This document shows positions 1 through 8,479 of a stretch of DNA of 64,000 nt, in pieces. The stretch comes from Marivita hallyeonensis (GTDB taxonomy: Bacteria; Pseudomonadota; Alphaproteobacteria; Rhodobacterales; Rhodobacteraceae), in NCBI RefSeq assembly GCF_900129875.1, contig NZ_FQXC01000001.1, forward strand, positions 372,001 to 436,000, written 5' to 3'. The stretch's first letter is position 1, and the number at the start of each line of letters is the position of its first letter. Below the pieces are notes generated by a model. That model was not told the DNA's origin. It did no database searches and saw nothing but the letters and a program-made list of their open reading frames with translations. The position numbers and the translations under genes were made by a program.

Positions 1-245
1 TTCCACGTCTCCATCGGAAACTGGGGAAGGAACGGGATCTCGATCCCGGTCCAGTCCGAAATCGACACACCATTCAGCGCAATCATGTGGAACGCGGCAT
101 ACAGCGTCGAAAGTCCGGCAATGAAGAGATACGCGTTCCCGGCAAAGAGCCGTCGGTTGGACTCGATCGGGTCCTCATCGACACCTTCGGCGAGGACAAC
201 CTCCTCGACCTGATCCTGTTGTGCGGCGCTGTCCCGATCCGTCAT
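1..245 (-). CDS. TRAP transporter fused permease (TAXI type), N-terminal fragment
   Basis: This is the first 81 codons of a minus-strand gene that runs off the left edge. Translation from the ATG at 245 gives an acidic cytoplasmic leader of about 30 residues (MTDRDSAAQQDQVEEVV...) and then a hydrophobic stretch (NAYLFIAGLSTLYAAFHMIAL). That start is typical of the long DctQM-fused permeases that pair with TAXI binding proteins, and such a binding protein is encoded just upstream in transcription order. The role would be Na+- or H+-coupled uptake of a carboxylate-like solute; the substrate is unknown. Only the N-terminus is visible, so the identification rests mainly on the neighbour. Confidence 0.75.
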   Translation of the reverse strand, partial: MTDRDSAAQQDQVEEVVLAEGVDEDPIESNRRLFAGNAYLFIAGLSTLYAAFHMIALNGVSISDWTGIEIPFLPQFPMETW

Positions 246-298
246 GTGTTCCCCATCCCCAGTTTTGCGCAGTTGTGCGGGCAAACGCCCAATGTGCG

Positions 299-333
299 AA
301 AAGCCCGCGCCTCAATAAGAAGCGCGGGCTTTC
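299..333 (-). terminator. Intercistronic hairpin between TAXI binding protein and permease
   Basis: Inverted repeat: AAAGCCCGCGC and its complement flank an 11-nt loop, followed on the minus strand by a short T run. It lies after the binding-protein stop and about 55 nt before the permease start. A partial terminator or RNA-stabilising hairpin here would give more binding protein than permease, as is common in such operons. Read directly from sequence; the effect is inferred. Confidence 0.7.
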
Positions 334-375
334 ATTGCTACCGAAGAAAGCGCAAATTGCACTCTCTTTTTTGGC

Positions 376-1371
376 TTAGCCGCCGTGGATCATGTCCGCA
401 GGAATGTCGGCACCTGCGTTATCGATGAACCATTGAGCCGCGCCGGGGTGCCACTTCATCACGCCATTCTTGTCCCAGTTCTCGGGCAGCGTGGAGCGTG
501 CCGCGCGGTGAATGTTCACCATGCGCTCGTTGTCGGACATCACCACGTCAACCACCGCATTCACGAGGCTCTCGGGCAGGTCGCAATTCGCGATGGCGAA
601 GTTCCACATCGACACAGAGCGCGCCGGCGCTTCCAGCGTGGTGTAGGTGTCTGCCGCGATCTCGAATTGGGACACCGGGAAGGCAGCAAGAATGGTCGCC
701 TGCTCTTCTTCGGTGAATTCGATGATGTTGACGTCTGTCTGTACTTCAAGCTGCGACACCGCCGGGACCGGAACACCGGCCGCGAAAGCGATCACGTCAA
801 GGAGACCATCCTGAAGCTGGCCGCCTAGATCGGACCAACCGCCATTGCGGCGCTCGAAATTGACGCCCAGCTCTTCCATCATACGTGGGAAGTAGGTGTC
901 GGAGGTCGACCCGGCCGGGCCGAAACCGATGCGCGCACCGTCCGGGATATCCGAGATCGACGAGATGCCCGAGGCCGACAAGGCCGTCACCGAGAACGGC
1001 GTCTGGTACATCGGGAACATCGCGCAGGCATTGGTCATCTGAAGGCCGGGTGCGATCGGGTTGGTGCCCTGAAGCGATTCTGCTGCCGGACCCATTGTGG
1101 TCATGCCGAACTGCGCCTCGCCGGTGTGGACGAGCGCCATGTTCTGCATCGGGCCACCGGTGACTTCGCCGCTGCCGGACAGGCCCAGCTCTTCGGCGAC
1201 AAGGTTCGCCCAGCCCGAGCCGTAGGCAAAGTACGTGCCGCCCTGCGACGCCGTGCCGACGGTAAAGCTCTCAGGCCAGCCGGTGCGGTCCACGTGGCCG
1301 TCAGCGTAAACCGCTGTTGTGGTAAAGGCCGCTGCCGCAGCGATTGCGGCGATCTTGGTATATGCGGTCAT
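376..1371 (-). CDS. TAXI family TRAP transporter solute-binding protein
   Basis: A 331-residue secreted protein. The signal peptide spans about residues 1-23 (MTAYTKIAAIAAAAAFTTTAVYA) and is followed by the mature start DGHVDRTGWPESFTVGTASQGGTYFAYG, whose GTASQGGTYF is the hallmark N-terminal strand/loop of the TAXI (NMT1-like) family. It captures solute in the periplasm for the TRAP permease encoded next. The start at 1371 is chosen because GGGAGGA lies just upstream. A longer in-frame reading to 1464 would put 31 non-signal residues before the signal peptide and is unlikely. The ligand cannot be told from sequence; characterised relatives bind carboxylates such as glutamate or 2-oxoglutarate. 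Confidence 0.9.
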   Translation of the reverse strand: MTAYTKIAAIAAAAAFTTTAVYADGHVDRTGWPESFTVGTASQGGTYFAYGSGWANLVAEELGLSGSGEVTGGPMQNMALVHTGEAQFGMTTMGPAAESLQGTNPIAPGLQMTNACAMFPMYQTPFSVTALSASGISSISDIPDGARIGFGPAGSTSDTYFPRMMEELGVNFERRNGGWSDLGGQLQDGLLDVIAFAAGVPVPAVSQLEVQTDVNIIEFTEEEQATILAAFPVSQFEIAADTYTTLEAPARSVSMWNFAIANCDLPESLVNAVVDVVMSDNERMVNIHRAARSTLPENWDKNGVMKWHPGAAQWFIDNAGADIPADMIHGG

Positions 1372-1568
1372 TAAGATAGATCCTCCCATGGATATCTTGG
1401 CTCGAGGGAAACAGCGCAACATCGGCCCCGCCAACGTGCGTTCCTCCCCCCAAGCAGTGTGCACTAAGCTATAGAGCGAATTTGTCGCGCCTCAACCCGA
1501 AAGTTTAAGCCAGCTCTCTGCTTTCAAAATATCGCTCGACGCCTCTTTTCGACCGCTGTCTGAAGTCG

Positions 1569-2189
1569 CTACCGCGCATTTTCCAGAACCCACGAGACGG
1601 ACTCGGTGATCATACGAGACGTCGCGCGGTCGAAGGCGGCGACGATGTCGTCGGCATTGTTCGATAGCGCGGGTTCGGATGTCGCGAAGGTGCGTGCGGC
1701 GACGACGCGGCTGTCGCGTTCTCGGACAAGGCGCATGGCCAGTTGAACATTGACCGTTGCAGTGCCAGTGGCATCCAGAGTCTCGGCCTGGAATGCAGTG
1801 AGCTCGCTGAGCACCGCGAAATCTGCAACGGTTCCGATCGGGCGCCGTCCGACCGAAGAAAGGCGGTTGGTCTGGGCCAGACTACGGACCAGAAGCGTCT
1901 GTACCATAACCGGCGCAGTGTCAGCCCAGCGGATGTCCGGCAGGTATTGCGCCTGAAGCGGAGCGGGGCGGATCATGATGCGTTCGACGTCGAGCGTGCC
2001 GCTGGCAATCGGTTCTTCCACCACCAGTTCAATGTTGCGACGGGGTCCGCCTGCGGCAATTGTCGGGGTGCTGAGTTCGTAGACTTCCAAGGGGCGCGAC
2101 GCCTGACCAAGTGCCGTCAGGGCGCCGCAGCCTGACAGGGTCGCCGTGACGGAAGCGATGAGTGCGGCGAAGCGGAGGGATCTGATCAT
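1569..2189 (-). CDS. ABC-type transport auxiliary lipoprotein (PqiC/DUF330-like)
   Basis: 206 residues with a lipoprotein signal peptide ending in the lipobox LSGC (Cys about 21), so it should be anchored in a membrane facing the periplasm. The rest (PLEVYELSTPTI..., IMIRPAPLQAQYLPDIRWADTAPVMVQTLLVRSL) matches the PqiC-like family, outer-membrane partners of MCE transporters. It is the last gene of the mla-type operon and its ATG overlaps the MlaD stop by 4 nt, which implies translational coupling. It probably links the periplasmic MlaD assembly to the outer membrane. Function inferred from family and operon. Confidence 0.88.
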   Translation of the reverse strand: MIRSLRFAALIASVTATLSGCGALTALGQASRPLEVYELSTPTIAAGGPRRNIELVVEEPIASGTLDVERIMIRPAPLQAQYLPDIRWADTAPVMVQTLLVRSLAQTNRLSSVGRRPIGTVADFAVLSELTAFQAETLDATGTATVNVQLAMRLVRERDSRVVAARTFATSEPALSNNADDIVAAFDRATSRMITESVSWVLENAR

Positions 2190-3925
2190 CGTCTGTACTC
2201 CGGTGCGCCTGGGTCGATGAAGAAACGGCTTGGGTTGCGGCGTATCTGTTCCACCAGCGTATCAAGGTTGTCAATCAGCGTGCGCGTCTCGACCGCGAGG
2301 CGTCCGTATTGCGGCAGCGCGGAATTTGCGAATTCCCGGAATGCTGGGGCGCTTTGTTGCACCGTGCCTTCAATTTCCGCGAACGCGGCCTCGGCGGAAC
2401 GGCTGGCGCTACGCAGGTCTTCGGCGACGCCGGGGATCTCTTGCGCCACCTGGCCAACCGTCGCATCCAGTTCGTCGAGCGTGAGGCGCAGGCGGTCCGC
2501 GATGCCGTCAATCTCTTCGTTGATGATGCGATCTGCCCCACGGAAGGCGGACTCGGCCGCCTCCAGCGCGCGGTCGCCGGTCTCCAACGCCTCGTTGATG
2601 GCTGTCAGTGTCGTGTTCGCATTGGCAAAGGTTTCGCGGGTCTGTTCGAGCGTATCCGTTGCCGTCAGCGACAGTTGATCCAGCCGACCCGATGCCGACG
2701 ACAGGTCGGAGCCTACTGTTTCAATCGTTTGCATGGCTCGATCCGTCGCTGTGCGAATGTCCTCCATGATCGCAGCAAGATCGGTATCTGCGGTGGCTCT
2801 GACTTTCTGGATGACCGCGGTGGCCTCGGCTGTCGCGGTGCGCAGTTCGGTGACAAGAGGTTCTGCGCCATCGGTGATCAAGCCATCAAATCGGCGCGCG
2901 GCGACATCAACACTCGCCATTGTCTCGTCAATTCGCGCGATCAGATCATTTGCCGCGGTCAGGATCTCGCGCGTTTCGGTCAAGCGTTCATTGGCGATCT
3001 CACCTGTTTCGGCGTATGTCGCGATCAAACCGGTGGCGTTTTCGCTCAGCGCGGCAAAGCGGGTTTCGAAATCGACAATGGATTGATTGAGTTGCTCGGT
3101 GGCAGGCCTGAGGTCTTCCAAAATATAGGCATTGGCCGTGGCAAGTGCGGTGTCTGCTTGCCCAAGTGTGGTTGACCCATCCGCAATCAACAGGCGTGCA
3201 TCTGCCGAGAGCGCATCGATGGCATCCAGCGTTGTCTGGAACGACGCCAATGCGCCCGATGCCTCAAGGGTCAGGGAATCGAGTGTGGTGTTGAAGCGGT
3301 CAATGCCTTCGGCAAAACTCGACACCGTTCCGCTCACGGCAGAGAAATCCTCTAGGGCTTGCGCGAACGAGGCTGACGATTGCTCAACGTTTTCGAGGAT
3401 GTTCTGCACGCGTTGCTGGTTGTCGCCACCGATCAATTCGCGAAGGTCGCGCACGACGTCGAGCGTTTCGGCAAGCAATTCTGGTGCATTTTCTGACAAG
3501 GATTGCAGGACGGATTGCCCGGGCGTGATCATCGGCACCTCGTCTACCGATGCGGCCAGCAGCAAAGGTGAGGTTGGTGTTCCGGACGATATCCCGACAA
3601 ACGACACGCCGGTGACGCCTTGCGATTCAATCGTCGCAACGCTGTTACTGCGCACCGGAGTGCTCGCGTCGATCTCGACCCGCACGCGCACGGTGCCGTC
3701 AGCTTCCGGCGACAAGCCCACGTCTACGACGCGCCCAACCGGCAGGCCGGAAAAGCGCACATCAGATGCGTCGCTCAGTCCCGACACCGTGTCGAAGTCG
3801 ATATCGTAATAGGCAAACTGTTGGTTCAGCTGGACATTCGCAAACCATAGGAAAAACGCGAAGATGCCAAGAAAACCGGCAAGGGCAAATGCGCCGATCA
3901 GAACGAAATTGGCCCGCGTTTCCAT
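2186..3925 (-). CDS. MlaD family (MCE domain) lipid-transport protein, long form
   Basis: 579 residues. There is one N-terminal transmembrane helix (about 7-29), then a single MCE domain (about 38-120; FDTVSGLSDASDVRFSGLPVG and TIESQGVTGVSFVGI are typical). About 430 residues of Ala/Asp/Thr/Leu-rich heptad-like helix follow, then a C-terminal segment NPSRFF. E. coli MlaD has about 183 residues, so this is a needle-like form in which the helical tail could span much of the periplasm. The start at 3925 shares one base with the ATPase stop (TAATG); the longer reading to 4012 lies inside the ATPase gene and is rejected. It binds the MlaE/MlaF core and carries phospholipid between membranes. Confidence 0.9.
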   Translation of the reverse strand: METRANFVLIGAFALAGFLGIFAFFLWFANVQLNQQFAYYDIDFDTVSGLSDASDVRFSGLPVGRVVDVGLSPEADGTVRVRVEIDASTPVRSNSVATIESQGVTGVSFVGISSGTPTSPLLLAASVDEVPMITPGQSVLQSLSENAPELLAETLDVVRDLRELIGGDNQQRVQNILENVEQSSASFAQALEDFSAVSGTVSSFAEGIDRFNTTLDSLTLEASGALASFQTTLDAIDALSADARLLIADGSTTLGQADTALATANAYILEDLRPATEQLNQSIVDFETRFAALSENATGLIATYAETGEIANERLTETREILTAANDLIARIDETMASVDVAARRFDGLITDGAEPLVTELRTATAEATAVIQKVRATADTDLAAIMEDIRTATDRAMQTIETVGSDLSSASGRLDQLSLTATDTLEQTRETFANANTTLTAINEALETGDRALEAAESAFRGADRIINEEIDGIADRLRLTLDELDATVGQVAQEIPGVAEDLRSASRSAEAAFAEIEGTVQQSAPAFREFANSALPQYGRLAVETRTLIDNLDTLVEQIRRNPSRFFIDPGAPEYRR

Positions 3926-4734
3926 TATGTTGCGCCTCCAGCGTCGCCTTGTTGGGTCGGAGCTTCGAACGCTGCCCGCGCGCGGGGGCCGTGAAAATAC
4001 TCGCGTGTCCAAGGATGGTCCGCTTTGAGCATATCCTCAAGGCTTCCTGTCACGAGGACCTTTCTTTCTGCGAGAACTGCGATCCGGTCGCACACCGCAT
4101 AAAGTGTATCAAGGTCATGCGTGACGAGGAACACCGTCAGGCCCATGGATCGGCTGAGGTTTTTGATCAGCGTGTCGAACGCGGCTGCTCCGACGGGGTC
4201 CAAGCCTGCGGTGGGTTCGTCCAGAAAGACAATCTCTGGGTCGAGGGCGAGCGACCGCGCCAATCCCGCGCGTTTGCGCATGCCACCGGAAAGCTCTGAT
4301 GGGTACTTGTCGCCGGCGAGGTAGGGCAGACCCACCATGGATATCTTCAGATCGGCCAGATTGCGCCGGATGGACGGCGACAGATCTGGGACTGACCGCA
4401 TCGGGACTTCGACGTTTTCCCGCACGGTCAGTGAAGAGAACAGCGCGCCATCCTGAAACATCACGCCCCATTTTTCGTCGAGCGTTTCGCGCGCCGCGTG
4501 AACATCGGCGAGAACATCGGTGCCGAGCACGTTGATCGATCCGGCCGCCGGTTCCTGCAATCCGACGATGCTGCGCAAGAGCACGGATTTGCCTGTTCCC
4601 GAGCCGCCGACGACGCCAATGATCTCGCCCCGGTACACATCAAGATCGAGGTCTTCGTGGACGACATGTGAGCCGAACTGGTTCCGCAGGCCGCGCACTT
4701 CGATGACGACATCTTTTGGGCTCGTGTCTTTCAT
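3925..4734 (-). CDS. ABC transporter ATP-binding protein, MlaF/Mkl type
   Basis: 269 residues. Walker A GGSGTGKS (about 39-46), signature LSGGMRKRAGLARSL, Walker B IVFLDEPTAGLDP and the H-loop LVTHDLDTL are all intact. The LSGGMRKR signature is characteristic of the Mla/Mkl/TGD3 lipid-importer ATPases, as opposed to LSGGQ in most others. It powers the MlaE permease encoded immediately upstream and overlaps that gene by 4 nt (ATGA). The role is cytoplasmic ATPase of an MCE complex maintaining outer-membrane lipid asymmetry or importing lipids. Confidence 0.93.
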   Translation of the reverse strand: MKDTSPKDVVIEVRGLRNQFGSHVVHEDLDLDVYRGEIIGVVGGSGTGKSVLLRSIVGLQEPAAGSINVLGTDVLADVHAARETLDEKWGVMFQDGALFSSLTVRENVEVPMRSVPDLSPSIRRNLADLKISMVGLPYLAGDKYPSELSGGMRKRAGLARSLALDPEIVFLDEPTAGLDPVGAAAFDTLIKNLSRSMGLTVFLVTHDLDTLYAVCDRIAVLAERKVLVTGSLEDMLKADHPWTREYFHGPRARAAFEAPTQQGDAGGAT

Positions 4735-5861
4735 AGGCCCACCTGCGCGAAGAAGATGGAGAAGAGCGCATCAGCAACAATGACGGTGAAGATGGCGGTC
4801 ACGACTGCGTTGGAGGTCATCCGCCCCAGCGACTCTGCGTTGCTTTTCACCTGCATCCCGGCGTGGCAACCGACGACCCCGATGATCAGCGCAAAAACCG
4901 GGGCCTTGATCAGACCGACGAAGACATGGCTGACATCGGTGCCTTCGATCAAACGGATGCGAAACATCGACGGCGAAATCCCCAGTTCGATCCAGGCCAT
5001 CAGCGCCCCGCCGAATAGACCCATGATATTGGCAATCAACCCGAGTATCGGAAGCATGAAGAGCAGAGCCAGGATGCGGGGCAGAAACAGGACAACCGCC
5101 GGATCAAGCCCGAGCGTGCGCATCGCGTCGATCTCTTCTCGCATCTTCATGGAGCCGATTGCGGCGGTAAAGGCCGACGCCGTGCGACCCGCAACGATAA
5201 TCGCCGTCAGAAGAATGCCGAGTTCCCGCAGGATCGAGATGGCGATCAGGTCGACGACGAACACCTCTGCTCCGAATTGCCGAAGCTGCGCAGATCCCTG
5301 AAATGCAAGCACGACGCCGATCAGGAAGGCCATGAGGGACACGATGGGCACGGCGCGGTAGCCGACGTCCTCGGCATGGGCGACGAGCGACGTGAAACGG
5401 AATTCGCTGGGGTGACGGATGACACGGCCCAAGCTGACGAAAAAGAGGCCAAGATATCCCGTGAGCTCGAGCAGGAACGTTGTGCCGGCAGACACCTTTT
5501 CGCCAAGACGATGCAACAGCACCGCGAAGCCGGTCTCGGTCTTCACCGCGACTTGCTTTTCCGGCATCGCGCTTTTCACGCTGGACAGCAGGGTTGCCGT
5601 CTCGCCAGTCACATTTTGAAGGGTGACGCGATTTCCAGCTGCTTCGCCAGCCGCTTCGATCTCGCAAAGCAGCCACGCACCTGCCGTGTCGATGCGGCTC
5701 AGATCACCGATATCGATGGTCAGGTCCTTTTGCGTATCAAGGCGTGCTACTCGCTCCTGTGCAGAGGACACGGTGTAGATCGACAGCTGACCGCGAAGGC
5801 GCAAGACGCCTTCGTCGGTCTCGTCGAAATGCACCAGTTGATGCCGGAGGTCCTGGCTCAT
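4731..5861 (-). CDS. MlaE-type permease with N-terminal STAS (MlaB-like) domain
   Basis: 376 residues. Residues about 1-95 form a STAS domain (LRGQLSIYTVSSAQERVARL, LTIDIGDLSRIDTAGAWLL), the fold of separate MlaB proteins. Residues about 120-376 are the MlaE permease domain with five hydrophobic segments and the conserved GRTASAFTAAIGSMKMREEIDAM region that contacts the ATPase. The fusion places the regulatory MlaB module permanently on the permease. The start at 5861 (MSQDLRHQ) has AGGGG upstream; an in-frame ATG at 5897 adds 12 residues without a good ribosome site. It is the first gene of the E-F-D-lipoprotein operon. Confidence 0.9.
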   Translation of the reverse strand: MSQDLRHQLVHFDETDEGVLRLRGQLSIYTVSSAQERVARLDTQKDLTIDIGDLSRIDTAGAWLLCEIEAAGEAAGNRVTLQNVTGETATLLSSVKSAMPEKQVAVKTETGFAVLLHRLGEKVSAGTTFLLELTGYLGLFFVSLGRVIRHPSEFRFTSLVAHAEDVGYRAVPIVSLMAFLIGVVLAFQGSAQLRQFGAEVFVVDLIAISILRELGILLTAIIVAGRTASAFTAAIGSMKMREEIDAMRTLGLDPAVVLFLPRILALLFMLPILGLIANIMGLFGGALMAWIELGISPSMFRIRLIEGTDVSHVFVGLIKAPVFALIIGVVGCHAGMQVKSNAESLGRMTSNAVVTAIFTVIVADALFSIFFAQVGL

Positions 5862-6000
5862 TCCTGCAAGCTGCCCCTGTGCGTTTCCCCCGCACATATC
5901 CGAGCGAGGGTCGCCTTACCTTGGCACGGGGGCAACCGGTAAGAAAAGGCTCGTCATCAGGACCAAGAGTTAGGAGGCGCGCAGATTTTTGGTCTGCGCC

Positions 6001-7392
6001 TCAAGAGATTGCGTTTTTTGCCTTTTCGACGCTGTTCAGCGATAGCGCGGGTGGTGCGGGCCAGCTGTCCGGCAACAGCCCCGTCTTGGCTGCGCACCAA
6101 TACGCGCCGGCGACGGCGAACACATTCGCAACAACGGCGGCCACCAGAATCCCGATATAGCCGAACAGCATCACACCCACCCAGGCCAACGGTACGTAGC
6201 AGATGAAAATCCGCGCGAGGCTGAGCCCTGTGGAGTAGAGCGCCTTTGAGCGGGCATTCATGGCCGCATTGGTGGTCACCAAAACGCCATAGCCGAACAG
6301 GCTGAACCCGACGATCTGCAAATACTGCGCCGCGTATTGGGCTGCTTGACCGTCGTCCGCGAGCAAAGCAGCAATCGGGTCCGCAAAAAAGAAGAGCACG
6401 ACAGCAATGGCTACGCCGTAGCCGACGCAAAACAGCCAGGACACCGCAAGCCCGCGTCGGGCACGATCCGGCTGGTCCGCTCCCCAATTTTGACCGACCA
6501 CCGGACCTATTCCGGCAGAAAGCGCGAAGAGCGCGACCAATACCATGGATTGCACGCGCGTCGCCGCGCCGAAGCCGGCAACAGCCGCATCACCGATCGT
6601 CGCCACGGCTGCTGTCACAAGCGCCATACCGGCAGGGTTGATGGCATTCGAAAACGCAGCGGGAACGCCGACGTTGAGGATTTGCTTGGTGGATGCCCAC
6701 AGGTCCGGTAGCAGCTTGTCCGGCCAGCACAGTGCACCGGAATAGAACGCGTACCAGACCGCAACGACAACAGCTGCCAACCGGCCGATGAATGTCGCCA
6801 GGGCCGCACCCTCGGTGCCGAGCTGTGGAATAGGTCCCCAACCAAAAATGAAGAGCGGGTTCAACGCGATGTTCACCACCGCCGCCAGTACCATGATGGC
6901 CGCAGATGTTGCCCCATCGCCGTGTGCTCGGAAGACGGCGTTTACGACCATCATGGTCACGAGGCATGGAAATGACAGCGCCCAAAGTGGCACGTAAGAC
7001 TTGGCCTCGGTCAAGGCGTCCGGCCCGGCGCCCATCAGTGAGAACAGGTCGCCAGCGAAGAAGTAAAAACCAATGGCCACGAGGATCGCCAAGGATAGTC
7101 CCAGACCAATCGCATGCAGGCTCAGGCGGTTGTGGTCCGGAGACCCGCGTCCGAGCGCTTGCGACACCGTTGCATTGGCGCCTGCAGAAAGGCCGATGGC
7201 CAGTGAGGTGATGGCCGTGGTGACGGGATAAATGTACCCGACCGCCGCCAAAGGCGCTTCGCCCAATTGGCCGAGGAAATACGCATCGGCAAGGCCGACG
7301 CTGAGGACACCGAAAATGCCCAGGGACATGGGCGCGGACACAGCGGCCAGTGCCCGCCAAATGGGCCCCTTTGTCAGGTCTCTCTCAGCCAT
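6001..7392 (-). CDS. MATE family efflux transporter
   Basis: 463 residues with about 12 hydrophobic segments in two related halves, the usual MATE/NorM size. Diagnostic stretches are LAAVSAPMSLGIFGVLSVGLADAYFLGQLG near the N-terminus, GLSAGANATVSQALGRG at the end of helix 2, and the second-half counterpart SAGIGPVVGQNWGADQPDRARRG. It would export organic cations or drugs using an ion gradient at the inner membrane. AAGGA lies 5 nt before the ATG. It is transcribed in the same direction as the FNT gene behind it, with 44 nt between them. Substrate unknown. Confidence 0.9.
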   Translation of the reverse strand: MAERDLTKGPIWRALAAVSAPMSLGIFGVLSVGLADAYFLGQLGEAPLAAVGYIYPVTTAITSLAIGLSAGANATVSQALGRGSPDHNRLSLHAIGLGLSLAILVAIGFYFFAGDLFSLMGAGPDALTEAKSYVPLWALSFPCLVTMMVVNAVFRAHGDGATSAAIMVLAAVVNIALNPLFIFGWGPIPQLGTEGAALATFIGRLAAVVVAVWYAFYSGALCWPDKLLPDLWASTKQILNVGVPAAFSNAINPAGMALVTAAVATIGDAAVAGFGAATRVQSMVLVALFALSAGIGPVVGQNWGADQPDRARRGLAVSWLFCVGYGVAIAVVLFFFADPIAALLADDGQAAQYAAQYLQIVGFSLFGYGVLVTTNAAMNARSKALYSTGLSLARIFICYVPLAWVGVMLFGYIGILVAAVVANVFAVAGAYWCAAKTGLLPDSWPAPPALSLNSVEKAKNAIS

Positions 7393-7436
7393 GGGATTCC
7401 TTCGATACTCTATTCATGCGCGGTGTTGCGGACGTT

Positions 7437-8273
7437 TCAGTCGTCCTCTGCAACCTCGGGTTCGATCTGCGCCCACGCCAGAAGTGTGAAAATCACCGTG
7501 CCGCCCGCGACGTTGCCAGCGAAGACGGGAATGAAGAAACCGAAAATCGCTTGTTGAAGCGGAATGCCGCCTTGAACCATCAGGAACGCCATTTCTACGG
7601 ATCCGGCCACAATATGGGTGAAGTCGCCCAATGCGATGAGCCATGTGAACAAGATGATCAGCCCAAGCTCTGCGCCTTTGACAGTGGGCAGCATCCAAAC
7701 CAGTGCAGCGATCAGGATGCCCGCCGGAATACCGCGTGCAAAGCCCTCTAACGCCGGCATGCCAGTAGCGTGTTGGCTCAAATCCGTGACGGTGTTGAAC
7801 ACGGCCTCTGTCAGCACGGGTGTGTACACAAGGAAAAACGCCACAGCGAACGCGCCGACGACATTGGCGATCAAGACGACAGTCCACAGGCGCGCGGTTC
7901 GGATGATACCCCGCTTGCTCGGGCTTATGACGACCGGAACAACTGTAGTGATCGTGTTTTCGGTGAACAGCTGCATCCGGCCAAGGATGACAAGCACAAA
8001 TCCGAGCGAGTAGCCGGCGTTCTCAACGATATATCGCCAGTCAGCGTCGGGCAGATACGTCCTGAGGTAGGCTTCCCCCAGTACCGAGAAGGAGATCAGT
8101 ATTCCCGCTGCAACCCCGCTGTACCACAGCGCCTTCGACGGCCGTTCCAGTTCCTCCTCACCATTCCGGCGAATTGCTTCGAACAACAAACGAGGCGACA
8201 GACTGGCTGCTTCCTCGACAATTTCCTGTTCTTTCGTCTTCTTGGTGAGGTCTTTCGAAAGTTCTTCGGACAT
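7437..8273 (-). CDS. Formate/nitrite transporter (FNT) family channel
   Basis: 278 residues. A charged cytoplasmic N-terminus of about 55 residues (KDLTKKTKEQEIVEEA) precedes six hydrophobic segments. FNT features include GRMQLFTENTITTVVPVV in the first half (omega-loop region) and GDFTHIVAGSVEMAFLM with FIPVFAGNVAGGTVIF in the second; FAGNVAGG is the family signature. The long charged N-terminus and LFTENT resemble the YfdC-like branch rather than FocA proper, so the substrate is left open. A weak EcfG-type promoter lies upstream, divergent from the amidoligase promoter. Confidence 0.88.
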   Translation of the reverse strand: MSEELSKDLTKKTKEQEIVEEAASLSPRLLFEAIRRNGEEELERPSKALWYSGVAAGILISFSVLGEAYLRTYLPDADWRYIVENAGYSLGFVLVILGRMQLFTENTITTVVPVVISPSKRGIIRTARLWTVVLIANVVGAFAVAFFLVYTPVLTEAVFNTVTDLSQHATGMPALEGFARGIPAGILIAALVWMLPTVKGAELGLIILFTWLIALGDFTHIVAGSVEMAFLMVQGGIPLQQAIFGFFIPVFAGNVAGGTVIFTLLAWAQIEPEVAEDD

Positions 8274-8301
8274 GTATTCCCCGTCAGTCGCAACCTAGCT
8301 T

Positions 8302-8326
8302 TACGCCGGACAGGTCATTTGGTTCC
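8302..8326 (-). promoter_or_regulatory. Candidate EcfG-type promoter for the FNT gene (weak)
   Basis: On the minus strand GGAAC (8326-8322) is followed after 16 nt by CGTA (8305-8302), one base off the CGTT -10 element. A transcript starting about 7 nt downstream would have a leader of about 20 nt containing GGGGAA before the ATG at 8273. The spacing fits; the mismatch keeps confidence low. Confidence 0.4.
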
Positions 8327-8428
8327 CGAAGGAGTGCTGGAATCTTTTTGGGGTTTGGGCCGTCCGCAAACACTTGCCGCGTCTAAGTATGTGCCGGGAT
8401 CATGCCTATATGTCGCGGACAGCATTCC

Positions 8429-8454
8429 GGAACGATCACACCACGACGCGCGTT
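8429..8454 (+). promoter_or_regulatory. EcfG-type general stress promoter for the amidoligase operon
   Basis: GGAAC (8429-8433), 17-nt spacer, CGTT (8451-8454): a full match to the alphaproteobacterial EcfG promoter pattern. The predicted start near 8461 gives a short leader with GGATGA before the ATG at 8480, which also helps choose that start. Confidence 0.8.
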
Positions 8455-8479
8455 TGTGGTGAAATTTATGGATGATTGC

